The notes: generated from the letters alone by a model not told the origin. A DNA stretch of 64,000 nt from Gigaspora margarita (GCA_009809945.1 WTPW01000625.1:62001-126000); one strand, 5' to 3'. Shown: positions 42,823-54,660, numbered from the stretch's first letter. Numbers and translations: made by a program.

Positions 42823-43846
42823 CAGTATCCGCTATAAGTATTCAACTTCTGGTAACTTTCTATAGAGGATTTGAAGCAATTTGAAATGCTTTCTAGCAAA
42901 AAAATAGCATAAAAACTGATCATATGTACTTTTTGTAGATAATAAAACATCCATATTGGGCACCTATAACAAAAATTGCTATACTCATTATGAACATACA
43001 TCATAGCCCATATTTTTTTTTAAATTAATATAAATTTTCTAACAATAATGCAGTCAATCTCAATGTTTAAGGTCTCTTGACTTCTACAGTCTTGTAGAAT
43101 TCAAAAAAGGCCTCAAACATTGATATGAGTTAGACTAGTCTCAAAATATTATGCCTAAAAATTTAAGAAAAAATAAATAATTATTTGATGCTAACAAAAT
43201 TTAAACAAAAATATTCTGACATTGATGTAATCAATTTTAATGTTTAAAGACCTTTTTGAATTTTACATGCATATAGAATTCAAAAGAGCCCTTAAACATT
43301 AAAATTGATCACATAGTTGTCAAAATATATGCATTTAAGTTTTTTAAAAAATTTTATTTTATTACCTTCTCAATATCAATAATTAACTAAATTTTAAATG
43401 AAAATATTTTAGTATTGGCATAATCAATTTTAATGCTTGATGGCTCTTTTTAATTCTACATATACCATATTTTCACGAAATAATGGGCATGGGTATTATT
43501 TAGAGGTTTGGCCTGAATTAAGCTTAATTTAAGCTGAAATTTGTAATTTTACCCCTGCATGTTATTTCGCAACAATATGGTATGTAGAATTAAAAAGAGC
43601 TATTAAATATTAAAATTGATCATATTAATGCAAAGATATTTTTATTTAAAAATTTAGAGGTAATTATTATATATAAAAATACATGAACCTTATAATCATA
43701 TAATTTTCTGATATAGAGGTTTATCAGTCGCAAAAAAAAATATAGATGATCTACATTTGTAACACTCTTTATGCACTAAAAGTTTTAAGGCATCACAAAT
43801 TAACTCTGGGCAGTTACTGGTGGTCAGATACTTATAGCAGGCACTA
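42823..43846. mobile_element. Tc1-like non-autonomous element, copy 2
   Basis: The ends CAGTATCCGCTATAAGTATT and TAGTGCCTGCTATAAGTATC are inverted, with TA on both sides (42821-42822, 43847-43848). It aligns along its length, in opposite orientation, with copy 1 (9348-11665). It lacks the two elements nested there and so supplies their empty sites. It has its own nested MITE (43465-43580). Three internal palindromes around AATCTCAATGTTTAAGG, TCAATTTTAATGTTTAAAG and TCAATTTTAATGCTTGATG are conserved between copies. Confidence 0.88.
43465..43580. mobile_element. TA-flanked MITE nested in Tc1-like copy 2
   Basis: CCATATTTTCACGAAATAAT and CCATATTGTTGCGAAATAAC are inverted ends, with TA on both sides (43463-43464, 43581-43582). 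Tc1-like copy 1 has the empty site at about 9885-9910 (TTCTATATATTTGTAGAAT). 116 bp. Confidence 0.88.
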
Positions 43847-43849
43847 TAG

Positions 43850-44275
43850 ATATAAAATACTATAGATGCATTTTAGTAAAAGTCAATATTTTTATTTGAA
43901 ATTTATAGATTTATAAAATTAAAATAAAAATTTTTATTGAACTTATGGAAATATCTTTGATTAAGTCTCTATAAACAATTTTAGCACAGCTTCTTTATAA
44001 TATATTTTTAGAAATAGAAAACTTTTATTAAAGATATCTTTACAAGTTCTTGATCAAATTTAATGAAAATTTTTTATTAGAAATTTACGGATTTGTAAAA
44101 TTAAAAAAAAAAATTTATTGAATTTAGTTAGAACTTGCAAAGATATCTTTAATAGAAGTTCTTGTAAACAATTTCTGCCCAGTTTTTTTTAATATATATT
44201 TTTGAATTTCATCAAAGATGTTTCCACAAGTTTGTAGCCAAATTTAATAAAAATTTTATTTTAGAAAATAACTAA
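43850..44275. repeat. AT-rich stretch with repeated GAAATTTAYRGATTTRTAAA units
   Basis: GAAATTTATAGATTTATAAA (43899) and GAAATTTACGGATTTGTAAA (44081) head two diverged units of about 180 bp, each followed by TTTATTGAA, AAATATCTTTGAT-like and TGTAAACAATTT words. The parent element is unknown and no gene is seen. Confidence 0.5.
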
Positions 44276-44279
44276 TATT

Positions 44280-44585
44280 CACCACAGGTGATTATCACCT
44301 GTAATTATATAAATAAATAAAAATAAACAATTTTTTTAAATAAAAGTTATTTTTTATATGTTAGGGTAAGAGGTTAGAATAGTGCTTTATATATAGTAAA
44401 ATTTAGTAGGGAATTTTTTTTGCATAAAAAAAAGTAGTTTCATAGGCAAGTTTTTAAGTTAGAAGCAATTTTAGCAATTTTTTAAAAAATTCTTTGTTTT
44501 TGTTACACAAAAATTGATTTACGTATTATACCTGATCCTGAATTTTAATTGGCAAATTGACTACAGGTGATAATCACCTGTGGTG
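44280..44585. mobile_element. MITE with CACCACAGGTGATTATCACC ends
   Basis: CACCACAGGTGATTATCACC is repeated, inverted and exact over at least 24 bp, at both ends. Each end is itself palindromic. The core holds TATATAGTAAAATTTAGTAG, GTAGTTTCATAGGC and AAGTTTTTAAGTTAGAAGC. It is the same core, inverted, as in the MITEs at 18512 and 51831, which have different ends. Confidence 0.8.
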
Positions 44586-44589
44586 TAAA

Positions 44590-46045
44590 TTAGAAATATT
44601 CTATTTTGATATAGATCTTTTTATTTATATTTTGAATAACTACAATAAAAAATTTTTATAACTTACAAAAATTGCTATTATGAATTATAAAAGAATCTCA
44701 TTTAGGATTGTATGTTTACTATAAAAAGGTATTTATTAATTAGTAAATATTTGAAAATAGTGTAAAAATATTAAGCTTTACAATGCAAAAAATTTTCAAA
44801 AGCCAATACAAATATTCCATTATTTTTGTACAGTATGTAGATTTTAAATGCTTAAAAGAAATTCAAAGATCTAAAAAAGCTTGAAGATCTTGTTTAGCAC
44901 ACTTAAAATTATGATCTTTAATACCTATAAACTAAAAAATAAAGTCTTTAGATAAATGGTTATAATAACAAATACAATCTAAAGACCATAATAAGCAAAA
45001 AAAAGAGGTGTATATAAATACATACAATAATGCAATTTATATTTGTATTACCTGGGTTACCTGGGGTATTCAGTTTATTTATATAGCCCAGTTTGTAACC
45101 TGGTAATAATTTTTTGTACAGGCAGGTAATTTGAAGTTAAAATTTTTAATGGGTACAATCTTTACAGATTTCACATGATTCTGCTTACACTTTAGATAAC
45201 CCATATATAGAGCTATGTAAGTACATACATATATATGTTAGCTACTTTATAAGTGCTTAATATATACTAATAATATCATGTATAAAGTAATAAATCAAAT
45301 TTATATATTGAATTTATTTCTAAATAATGATAATATAGTTGAAAGGACCCAAAATATATATAGATAGGTAAAGTGACTTTTAAATATTTTATTAATTGCT
45401 GTATGCAAGACTGTTTTATAAGATCAGTATGCAAAATTTATAACTTACAATAAAAAAATTAAAAAAATATGCAAAATAAATTCTAATCTTGATTATAGTA
45501 TAAAATTTTATATAAGCTTTACAATATATAAAATTACATCAGGAAAATTTTTATGGTGCAGATTTGTACAAATTTTTAAAAAGTTAATTATAAAAATCAG
45601 TGACCACACAACTGTTAGTATAGAAAAAATCCTTAAAATTTTAAAAATTTGCACAAATTGCAATAAAATTTAATGCATATGCATTACAATCATCTAATTA
45701 TCACTTTTATCAGGTAAATAAATATGGTGCATATCTGTGCAGATTTTTTAAACTCAATTATTAAAAATCTGTGTATATCTGCGACCCTGCCAGTGATCAT
45801 TAAAAAAATTTTTTTAATTTACTGTGCAGATTTAGCAAATTTAATTTTTTGTACAAATCTTTAATAATAACAATTCAAAAAAATGAATAATAACTATATA
45901 CTAGCTAAATTTTCATATATTAAAAGAATACATTCAAATATATTTTAATGATATAATTTATTACAAATATATAATATTGGTCAATTATAAAAATAATAAA
46001 AATAATATATTTTTATTAAAAAAAAATTACAAAACATATTACAAG
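44590..46045. other. Unassigned AT-rich stretch
   Basis: No gene. About 45555-45830 repeats GTGCAGATTTGTACAAATTT and GTGCATATCTGTGCAGATTT words, perhaps an eroded inverted-repeat element. A small hairpin word CCAGTTTGTAACCTGG is at about 45088. Confidence 0.4.
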
Positions 46046-46049
46046 AGAT

Positions 46050-46260
46050 ATCACAAAAACATCTTTCACAAACACTATAAAGATACTATACAAACACCAC
46101 ATAAATAGCATAAAAACACCACTGCACAAATGCTGTAGAGATACTACTGCATACTACAAAAACACTATAGAGATACTACTATACAATTGCCATAAAGACA
46201 CTATACAAATGCCATAAAAACACTATACAAACAACCATACAAACGTATCAAATACAACAT
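46050..46260. repeat. Degenerate tandem repeat, ~22-bp unit
   Basis: Variants of AACACTATAGAGATACTACT and ACACTATACAAATGCCATAA follow each other about eight times. No frame is maintained. Confidence 0.6.
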
Positions 46261-47310
46261 GAAAAAAAACTGATACCAATAATGAATGTATCAAAGAGCA
46301 CGACCTATTCTGAATCTGAAAAGAATTAGTACTGTACAAACACTTAACTAAAAGCAAAAAAAAAAAGAACTGAATGCTTAGATGTACAAAATCGCAAGAC
46401 CTTCAACCAACAATATAAAAAAAAACTGTAATGCTAAGAAAGGATGATATTGAAACAAAATACGACACCTATGATGACTTCAAAAACTAGATGACTTCAA
46501 AAGCAATAACAGTTAAAAAACCCAATAATGCACCAATGACAAAAAAGAAACACCTATCAAAGCTAGCATGAAACAAAACTAACAATTTACCAACTATAAA
46601 AATAAAAGCACAGAAAGTATCAAACTGAAAGACACCAACAATGAGAAACTGGATCACAAAAAACACCAAATTGGACAGTACTAGTGACAAGAAAAAATTA
46701 CTGAACTAGAAGACATAAAAACTATAGCACCAGCAATGAAAAAACTGGTCAACACCAGTGATGAGAGAAGCACCAATAAAATGGATGATAATTTAAACCA
46801 AAAAAAGAACAAGAATAATATTAGTACTATACAAATAAAATAAATAAAATAATAAAGAAAAAACAAATTGAATTACTTATTATTTTATTCTTGCTTTGTG
46901 TACTGATATAACAGATACTCTTAGACCAGATTTACCTCTTTAACAGACTAATTGCAAAGAACCAAATTTTTAATAAATAAATAGTTTTTAACTGTTATAA
47001 TGAACTATAATAAAAAAGTTATATATCAGAATTTTTTTTCAGCCCAAATTTCTGCTAAATCAATAGTTGACAGTAACTGGTAATCTAATTAATAAATTAC
47101 TATATTATTAAAAATAAAAAAATATTAAAAAAATTATAATAAAATAATTTAAAATAAATTAAGTAAAATATACAAATAAAAAATAAATTAACAAAAAATA
47201 AATTAACAAAAAATAATTTAAAAATAAAATAATAAATAAATAAAAAAAAAGAATTAAATAAAAGAACTGTTTAAAAAAATAAAATAAAATAAAATTTAAA
47301 AATTAAAAAA
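46260..47310. other. Degenerate repeat then AT-rich low complexity
   Basis: 46440-46800 contains loosely repeated ACCAGTGATGA and GAAAAAACTGG words, probably an old minisatellite. Two minus-strand frames across it (46487-46866) are hydrophobic only because the sequence is simple. 47090-47310 is AAATAAAATAA-type simple sequence. Confidence 0.5.
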
Positions 47311-47311
47311 A

Positions 47312-48175
47312 AAATCAAAAATTGATAATCCACCTATCAATTAGAAAATGACAAAATGTGATATGCTTTTATCTAAAATTTTTTTTATTGTTAATGACAA
47401 AAGTCTACTAATTGAAAATTGTAGAGCTCATCAAGATGCATCTAATAGTGGTTAGATCATCCAAATCAGCCTAGTGGATGGCGAAATATCGTCAAAAAAA
47501 AAGATTGGCCGACTATATAAAATCCCGTGATGCAGATTAGTTATAAAAATTACTATAAGCAAAATGTGGCATGCTTCTATCTAAAATTTTTTCTAACTAA
47601 GTTAACAATACATGTCCACTAATTGAAAGTTGTAAAGCTTGTTAAGGCGTATCTAACTGTAGTTAGATCATCCAAATCGGCCCAGTAGATAATGAGATAT
47701 CATTAAAAAATGATTGGCTAACTATATGTAAACAAACATTGTTTATATAGAGATTTTATATAGTCAGCCAATCATTTTTTGATGATATCTCACCATCCAC
47801 TGAGCTGATTTAGAAGATCTAATCACTGTTAAATGCGCCTCAATGAGCTCTACAACTTCAATTAGTGGACATATATTGTTAACTAGTTAGAAAAAATTTT
47901 TAGATAGAAGCATGCCACATTTCGCCTATAGTAATTTTCATATGTAATCTGCATCATGGGATTTTATATAGTCAGTTAATCATTTTTTGATAATATCTTG
48001 CCATCCACTGAGCCGATTTGGATGATCTAACTACTGTTAAATATGTCTTGACGAGCTCTACAACTTTCAATTAGTAGACATTTATCATTAACTTAATAAG
48101 AAAAAAATTTAGATGGAAGCATGCTACATTTCATCACTTTCTAGTTGACAGGCAGATTATCAATTAAATTAAAAA
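47312..48175. mobile_element. Double foldback element with the GAGCTC phrase
   Basis: The whole interval is a palindrome. The outer arms (47312-47540, 47960-48175) and inner arms (47541-47742, 47752-47958) each contain the same ~200-bp unit. It reads GTCCACTAATTGAAAGTTGT, AGAGCTC, ATCTAACTGTAGTTAGATCA, TCCAAATCGGCCCAGTAGAT, AATGATTGGCTAACTATAT and TGTGGCATGCTTCTATC. The outermost ends are TTGATAATCCACCTATCAAT and TTGATAATCTGCCTGTCAAC. No coding capacity. Confidence 0.8.
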
Positions 48176-48221
48176 TTTAAAAAAAATTTAAGTATAAAAA
48201 AAAAGAATATTACTAGAAATA

Positions 48222-48440
48222 ACTAATAATGATCATCACCACCCCTAGATATTTTTTAAGGTTAGGATGAAGCTATAGAGATTTTGTTTTTTATATATAA
48301 TATAATATAGTTTAGATATAAAGTCCCAATTTTAGTTTTTATAAGGTTTTTGGTTGTTCTGAACATTTTTACTTAGAGTATTAATCCTGTTTATTTAGTA
48401 TGTTTTAAAGATATAAGCACCCTAGTGATCAATCACCACA
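48222..48440. repeat. AT-rich repeat related to 41341-41770
   Basis: TATAATATAGTTTAGATATA, AGTCCCAATTTTAGTTTT and ACATTTTTACTTAGAGTATT resemble the units at 41341-41770. The edges are unclear. Confidence 0.4.
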
Positions 48441-48636
48441 AAAAAAATATTAAAAATTTAAAATAAAACAAATAATTAAAATTAAATATTAAAAAAAAAT
48501 ATTAAAAAAAATTATAAAAAAATTAAAAAAAAAGTAAATATGTAATAAAAAAAAAAAAAAATTAAAAAATAAAATAAAAAAATTAAGAACAAAAAAAATT
48601 AAAATAATAAAAAAAAGGATTTATTAATTTTGTTTA

Positions 48637-49085
48637 CCGTGCACAGCTGTGCACCTATAAAAACAAATACAAAAATAATTAGAACAACTGTGCACTCTAT
48701 AGAGATTTTATATAGTCAGCCAATCATTTTTTGATGATATCTTACCATTCACAGGCTGATTTGGAACATCTAACTACCGTTAGATGCGTCTCGATGAGCT
48801 CTACAACTTTCAATTAGTGGACATGTATCATTAACTTAGTACAAAAAATTTTAAATAGAAGCATGCCATATTTGCCTATAGTGATTTCATATGTAATCTG
48901 CATCACGAGATTTTATATAGTCAGCCAATCATTTTTCAATGATATCTTGCCATCCACTGGGCCGATTTGGATGATCTAACCACTATTATATGCGTCTCAA
49001 AGAGCTTTACAAATTTCAATTAGTGGACATATATCATTAACTTAATAAGAAAAAAATTTAGATGGTAGCATGACAGGCAGATTAT
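48637..49085. repeat. Half of a GAGCTC foldback, preceded by a perfect palindrome
   Basis: 48690-49085 contains two successive right-arm units (GTCAGCCAATCATTTTTTGA, TAGATGCGTCTCGATGAGCT, CTACAACTTTCAATTAGTGG) as in 47755-48175, but no left half. GTGCACAGCTGTGCAC, a 16-bp perfect palindrome, stands at about 48639, and GTGCAC recurs near the start of the half element. Confidence 0.7.
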
Positions 49086-49196
49086 TAATTAATTAAAAAT
49101 AATGTAAAAAAAGTTTAAAAATAACTAAAAAAAATAAAAAATAAAAAATATGTTATATAAAAAAAAATAACATTTTTTTTAAAAAATGAATAAGTA

Positions 49197-50327
49197 AGGT
49201 GGATATGGGTATTATAGCACACTACCAATTATGGCGCACTACCAATATCTTATGATCTACTGATCAAATTTCTATGATTTTGGTACCAATCGATTCGTCT
49301 CAGTGAGATAAATTGATTAGTACCAAAATCGTAGAATTCTGACTGATGGAACATGAGATATTATCATTAAAGTAATATTTAAAGCAAATATAGGTATTAT
49401 GGCGATAAAAGTATTGCAGTGTAAAGCAATATCTTGTGAACCATCAATCAGAATCGTATAATTTTGGCACTATCCAACTCATCTTATCGAGACGAATCGA
49501 TGGTACCAAAATTATGCGATTCTGATTGAAACTTCTTAAGATATTATAATTTAATCAAAATAAGCTTGCAAACCAAATTTTAAAATTAATATAAAATAAT
49601 GAATAACTCTTGGTAGAACAGTCCGTTTTCGATACTTTACCACCAAAATGTCCGCTTTGATGAGGTAATTCCAACAAGCCCAAACTTACTAAAATCCAAT
49701 CACAGGATCACAGGATCATTAAGGTTTTATTGTTGTTTTGATGAAAATATATAAGTTTAACTAATTAAATTTTCATCAAAAACAATACAAAAACCTTAGC
49801 GATCCCATGTTTCTGTGATTGGATTTTAGCAAGCTTGGGCTTGTTGGAATTGCCTCTTCAAGGCAGACATTTTGGTAGTAAAATTATTGAAAACAGACTG
49901 TCCTACCAAGAGTTATTCATTATTTTATATAAATTTTAAAATTTGCTTTGCACAGCTTATTTTGGTTAATTTATGATATATCGAGAAATATTAGCCAAAA
50001 TCACATGATTGTGGTACCATTCGATTCGTCTCAATGAGACGAAACGAATAGTATCAAAATTATTTGATTCTGATCAATAGATCTCAATAGAACATGAAAA
50101 ATAGTTGTGCGTCATAATTGGTACCTGCATTATAATTTATTATTTTACTTTGTATTTTTTAATTAATGATATCTTATGATCTAGTGATTAGAATTGAATA
50201 ATTTTGGTACCATTCGATTCGCCTTGATGTGATCAATCCAATAGTACTAAAATCATTTAATTCTTATCAATACATAATCTATTATTAGCCAAAATACTTA
50301 ATTGCGCCATAATACCTATATTCACCT
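49197..50327. mobile_element. TA-flanked TIR element, AGGTGGATATGGGTATTAT ends
   Basis: AGGTGGATATGGGTATTATA and AGGTGAATATAGGTATTATG are inverted ends, with TA on both sides (49195-49196, 50328-50329). The arms contain ATCTTATGATCTACTGATCA, TTTTGGTACCAATCGATTCG, TCTCAGTGAGATAAATTGAT. This is a form of the shared phrase, repeated in subarms at 49440, 49985 and 50165. A separate foldback (49560-49975) is nested in it. No transposase frame. Confidence 0.8.
49560..49975. repeat. Foldback element, CTACCAAAATG type, copy 3
   Basis: The arms 49560-49735 and 49768-49975 are close complements: AAAATAATGAATAACTCTTG, GTAGAACAGTC, TTACCACCAAAATGTCCGCT, TTGATGAGGTAATTCCAACA, AGCCCAAACTTACTAAAATC. It is the cleanest member of this type and is nested in the TIR element at 49197-50327. 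Confidence 0.85.
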
Positions 50328-50513
50328 TATATTTTATGTGTTTGTTTTTATTATTTTAGTTTATTTTATTTATTTAATTTAAACACAGTTTTTTTGGGAG
50401 GATGCCTATTTCCACTATGGTATTTTGCTATTTCTATCATGGTTACACAAGAATTTCTATTTTTAGTATATAATATAGTATATAATAAATTTACTATAAA
50501 TCTAACTCTAAAA

Positions 50514-51204
50514 CTAATAAGTAAACCTTCTTTGATTCCTAGTTAAAAGTTGTAGAGCTCACTTTTCTAATTCTAATAGTAGATAAATCATCAAAATCAG
50601 CTCAGTGGATCCCAAGATACTTGGAATCAAAGAAAAGAACATAAGAATCAGCAAATTCACTATTACACAACCTATTTATTTTTCTTTACATATATTTTGA
50701 AAAGGTTTTTTATCGTAGTAAAAAATTTTACTAAAAAACTAATAAAACTTATTTTAAAAAAATAGCATTTTTTTGAGCCAAAGAACAACTTTACTTAGGA
50801 GCCAAAAGTTAATTATAATAATAAAATTTTGTAAAATTATGATTATCATTTGATAGCTTTTTTTCTAACTTTTTTACATACGTTTTGAGATGATTATTAT
50901 TGTAGTAAAAACCTTTACTAAGGAAATAATAAAACTCATTTTAAAAAACTAACATTTTTTTAGCCAAAGAGCAACTTTACTTAAGAACCCAAAGTCAATT
51001 GTAATAACAAAATTCTATGCAAATCACAATTTTTATTTGACGACATTTTCTATGCTTTGTGTAACAGTGAATTTGCTAATCCTTATGTTCTTTTCTTGAT
51101 TCCAAGTATCTTGAAATTCACTAGGCTGATTTTGATGATTTAACTACCATTAGAATCAGAAAAATGAGCTCTACAACTTTCAATTAGAGGCCAAAAAAGG
51201 TTTA
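50514..51204. mobile_element. Foldback element with internal ~180-bp direct repeats
   Basis: The ends AAACCTTCTTTGATTCCTAG and AAACCTTTTTTGGCCTCTAA are inverted. The arms read AAAGTTGTAGAGCTCA, TAAATCATCAAAATCAGC and AGATACTTGGAATCAAG. Between them two direct units (about 50690-50865 and 50870-51055) share TAGTAAAA, AATAAAACTCATTTTAAAAA, GAGCCAAAGAGCAACTTTAC and CCAAAGTCAATTGTAATAA. A fragment of its end lies in the foldback at 15153-16106. Confidence 0.75.
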
Positions 51205-51206
51205 CT

Positions 51207-51352
51207 TAAGGCTGTGTCATTAATCATCTGATTATTTTTTATTAGAGACCTACCCCCTCCTCCCCTCCTTAATATAAATTTGGTCACGTTCTTATATATA
51301 ATTTCAACATTTTTTACCCCCCTCTAAAAAATCACCTGATTTTTGTTGCTTA
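51207..51352. repeat. Dispersed repeat, AATCATCTGATTATTTTTTA type, copy 2
   Basis: Matches 42075-42232 in word order: TCATTAATCATCTGATTATT, TTTTATTAGAGACCTACCCC, AATATAAATTTGGTCACG, AAAAATCACCTGATTTTTG. Confidence 0.65.
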
Positions 51353-51416
51353 CCTTATCTGTTATTAGTTTTTAGGTTTAGAGTTAGGGTTAAAGTTAGA
51401 AAGAATTCTATAAATA

Positions 51417-51695
51417 CTATATCCTATTATGATTAAGCACCCCTTTTTTGAAAGTTTAAACTCAAATAACTTGAAAACTATCTAATCAAACTCAATAAAA
51501 ATTTTTTAATTTAAACTTTATAAATCTATAAAATTTAAATAAATAAATTTTTATTGAGTTTGATTAAATAATTTTCAAGTTATTTAAGTTGAAAATTTAA
51601 ATAAATAAATTTTTATTGAGTTTGATTAAATAATTTTCAAGTTATTTAAGTTGAAAATTTCAAAAAAGAAGGTGCTTATTCATGATAGGATATGG
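51417..51695. mobile_element. TA-flanked MITE, AATAAGCACCC type, copy 2
   Basis: CTATATCCTATTATGATTAA and CCATATCCTATCATGAATAA are inverted ends, with TA on both sides (51415-51416, 51696-51697). The right arm contains a perfect 62-bp tandem duplication (51531-51592, 51593-51654) absent from the copy at 52457-52673, which explains its greater length. Confidence 0.85.
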
Positions 51696-51830
51696 TAAAA
51701 ATTTTGTATAACTATAGTAGAAATAGAAAAATACCATGGTAGAAATAGTAGCTCTTTTTTTATTTTAATTTATTTACCTATTTATTTTTTTATTTTAAAT
51801 CATTTTTTTAAAGAGTATTGCTAATCTTAA

Positions 51831-52120
51831 CAGGCTGTGAAATTCACAACCCTGCATCTGACCAATCAAAATTGCCTAATCAGCACAATCTGCAAATTTT
51901 CTTTGTATAACAAAAACAAAGTATTTTTTATGAATAAATTAAAAAATTACTTCTAACTTAAAATTTTGTCTATAAAACTACTTTTTTTTATGCAAAAAAA
52001 AAATTTCTTGCTAAATTTTACTATAAAGTTTGCTATTTATTACAGTCCTAACTCTAACTCTAACTTAAATAGAAAACTTTTTTAAAATTTTTAAAATAGG
52101 GATGTGAATTTTACAGCCTG
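51831..52120. mobile_element. MITE with CAGGCTGTGAAATTCACA ends
   Basis: CAGGCTGTGAAATTCACAAC and CAGGCTGTAAAATTCACATC are inverted ends. The core TTCTAACTTAAAATTTTGTC, TATAAAACTACTTTTTTT, AAATTTCTTGCTAAATTTTA is the core also found at 18512 and 44280. 290 bp, no coding capacity. Confidence 0.8.
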
Positions 52121-52456
52121 TGAATTGAAGTAATTTTTTTTTTAAATATGTACATACATTTTATTTTACTTTTATTTTTTAGTTTATTTTTTTTATTTAT
52201 TTTAATCAATTTATGCAAGTCTCAATCAAAAAGATTCAATTATTGAGTATAGGCAAGATAACTATTTTTGTAATATGCATATATACAATAGTAGGAATTA
52301 TTCTTGTTTAGGAAATAAGAGCCATGATATTTGTTGTTTTTCTAGAGGGTAGCTTATTTTCAAAAAAAAATTTTGTTTTGAAAAAAAAGAGGTAGCTTAT
52401 TTTTAACATTACACTATTGTTATTTCCAAATTTATACTAAAAATATGCAAATAATA

Positions 52457-52673
52457 CCATATGCTATTATGAATAAGTACCTATTTTTTAAAAATTTAAA
52501 CTCAAATAACTTGAAAACTATATAAACAAACTCAATAAAAATTTTTTAATTTAAACTTTATAAGTCTATAAAATTTAAATAAATAAATTTTTATTGAGTT
52601 TGATTAAATAGTTTTCAAGTTATTTAAGATGAAAATTTCAAAAAAGGGGATGCCTATTCATGATAGGATATAG
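52457..52673. mobile_element. TA-flanked MITE, AATAAGCACCC type, copy 3
   Basis: CCATATGCTATTATGAATAA and CTATATCCTATCATGAATAG are inverted ends, with TA on both sides (52455-52456, 52674-52675). It aligns with 51417-51695 except for that copy's 62-bp duplication. Confidence 0.85.
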
Positions 52674-52679
52674 TAAACC

Positions 52680-53235
52680 TTTATATGCAGAATTTTAATA
52701 TAGAAATAAACAATTTAAAAATTTAACCTTTTTGACATTTTTTAAAAGAATATGCAAATGTAAATCTTACTTTATTTAATTTGTCTATGATAGTGACGCG
52801 TTCTCTGACCTGATCTATCTATGTATATTTTGGGGTCTTCAGTTAATTCTTCCAAAACCAGTATGCATAATGAACAGGTTTTGTATCGGTTATAACAGGT
52901 TATCAGATTTGAAAAATATCATATAATAGGTCAGCCTGTATCAACCAATCAAATTGCAGGGTTGAATATATCAAAATTCTCAACCACTACAAGAGTTCAA
53001 TTTATGCAATATATAATCATATAGTCTAATTTTATATAATTGCTACTTTTTGTTAATAAACAAGTTTCTAGCAACAATATTTTTCTGGTATACCAGGAAA
53101 ATAACAAGAATTAGGAAGCTTCCAGAAATTAGCTAATTTTTGTTTACTATGAGCCTACTTCCACTCACCCACACCTAATACTCCAATTAGCCAATCAGAT
53201 TTATGATTATTAAAAAGTTAGATATAATATTTAAT
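52680..53235. other. Unassigned stretch
   Basis: No gene or recognised repeat. GTATACCAGGAAAATAAC and neighbouring words do not recur. Confidence 0.4.
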
Positions 53236-53239
53236 AGTA

Positions 53240-53465
53240 AATAACTTTTGATCTACTGGACCAAATTTGATACTTTAACACCAAAATGATCCTCTCAATG
53301 AGAGAATTCTAGCAAGCCCAAAATTGTTAAAATCTAATTACAGGATTCTAAAATCAGAATAAATTTGTGTTATTAAAATAGTTTATAATTATTTAATAAA
53401 TTATAGAACTTTTATAGTAATACAAATCTATGCTGATTACAGGATTCTGTCTGTGATTGAATTTT
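53240..53465. repeat. Foldback arm, CTACCAAAATG type, copy 4
   Basis: AATAACTTTTGATCTACTGG, ACCAAATTTGATACTTTAAC, ACCAAAATGATCCTCTCAAT, GAGAGAATTCTAGCAAGCCC, then TCTAATTACAGGATTC. The opposite arm is represented only by a short CAGGATTCTGTCTGTGATTG near 53442; the rest is replaced by the type G element. Confidence 0.65.
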
Positions 53466-53468
53466 TAG

Positions 53469-53926
53469 AAAAGTGCAGTATATTACATAATTAGGGTTTA
53501 CATAGGTTATACTCTTTAGTGATATACTGACTATCAAGTTTTAATATTTAAAGAAACTCAAAAACGTTTTTGACCTAAAAATAAGCTACTGCATGATTGA
53601 CAACAGTTGCTACATAGTAAAATCAACATTTTACTATGTAAATTGATTATAGTCGCTTAAGTAAGTTTTTAGTGGATCAAAATACAGTTATACTAAAATT
53701 TTTATCAATATTGAAGAATTTTTTATTAGTTGACTTTTGATTTTTACTTTCAATAAAAAAATTAAAATTTTTTTAAAAAATATATTCAATGAATGTAAAA
53801 ATTAAAAATAAAATAATAAATCTTTACCAATTTGGATAAAAATTTTGTGTATATGTATTATGATTCCCAAATAAGTTTAAGTAACTATAATCGATTTATA
53901 TAGTAAAATTTGGACTTTATCTTTGA
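53469..53926. repeat. Foldback element, type G, copy 2
   Basis: It runs from TGCAGTATATTACATAATTA through GCTACATAGTAAAATCAACA to the right arm AAGTTTAAGTAACTATAATC, GATTTATATAGTAAAATTTG. It aligns with 25676-26098 plus 39479-39535. Confidence 0.75.
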
Positions 53927-53927
53927 C

Positions 53928-54660
53928 AGTGCTACCAAAGCTAGAATATTGGAAACTGTAGCTGGAGAATCAGACAATAAGACCCTTGAGAAGGGGTCTA
54001 CTAACCTAGCTACCAAAGTCATACTAGAGGAAAAGAACCTAAGTTTTAGAAGTAGGTACTAAGGAAAAAAGCCATATTGACCCTTTCACGCTAACTTGTT
54101 TAGAAGTTTGTGAATCTGGTGTAAGAATCAGTAGAATGGTGAGATAGGTGCTAGGATTGGAGTGAACCTTGCAAGAGCAAGAGTAGGTAATGGTAGGGTT
54201 TAATAGTTAGCTCTAACTTCAAGTGCAAGCCTTGTGAGTGCATTATTACTGAAGTATAGGTGAATAGCTGGTGGGACAGGTACTGTTCTACCAAGTTCTC
54301 CCAAGGATAACAGGACCAGAGTTATCTGGCTGGGTTCTAAGGACAACAGATAAGCATCTGGAACTATCTGACTGACTGAGTACTGGGACTGTTCTGGTGA
54401 TACAAGATGGGTTGGCAGGAGGGACATGGATCTGAGAATTTAAATAGGCAATTTCCATAGTTGGGTTGCAGATATGATAGCTAGTGTGGAACCTTAGAGT
54501 GGACCACTTAAATTAGATACCAAAAATGTATATATGGCCAGTTGGATTCTTGTTAATATAACAAATACTAGTTGATCTCTATGTAGGTTAACCGATGGCT
54601 CTAGTATCTTGAATAAAATATCCTGAGTCCCAAGGTGGGCATTTTGAAACCAAAAAAAAA
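53928..54660 (+). mobile_element. SINE-L copy 6, 5'-truncated, with A-tail
   Basis: It starts inside the family at CAGTGCTACCAAAGCTAG and continues through AAAGTCATACTAGAGGAAAA, GGTTAGGATT-like, AACTTCAAGTGCAAGCC and GGGTTGCAGATATGATAGC. It ends GAGTCCCAAGGTGGGCATTT, TGAAACC and A(10). This 5' truncation with kept tail is what LINE machinery produces. A minus-strand open frame at 54200-54427 lies inside and is not a gene. Confidence 0.8.

Noticed and set aside
46487-46866. Two hydrophobic minus-strand frames resembling membrane proteins
   Set aside because: The sequence is a degenerate tandem repeat of low complexity; hydrophobicity follows from T-rich codons.
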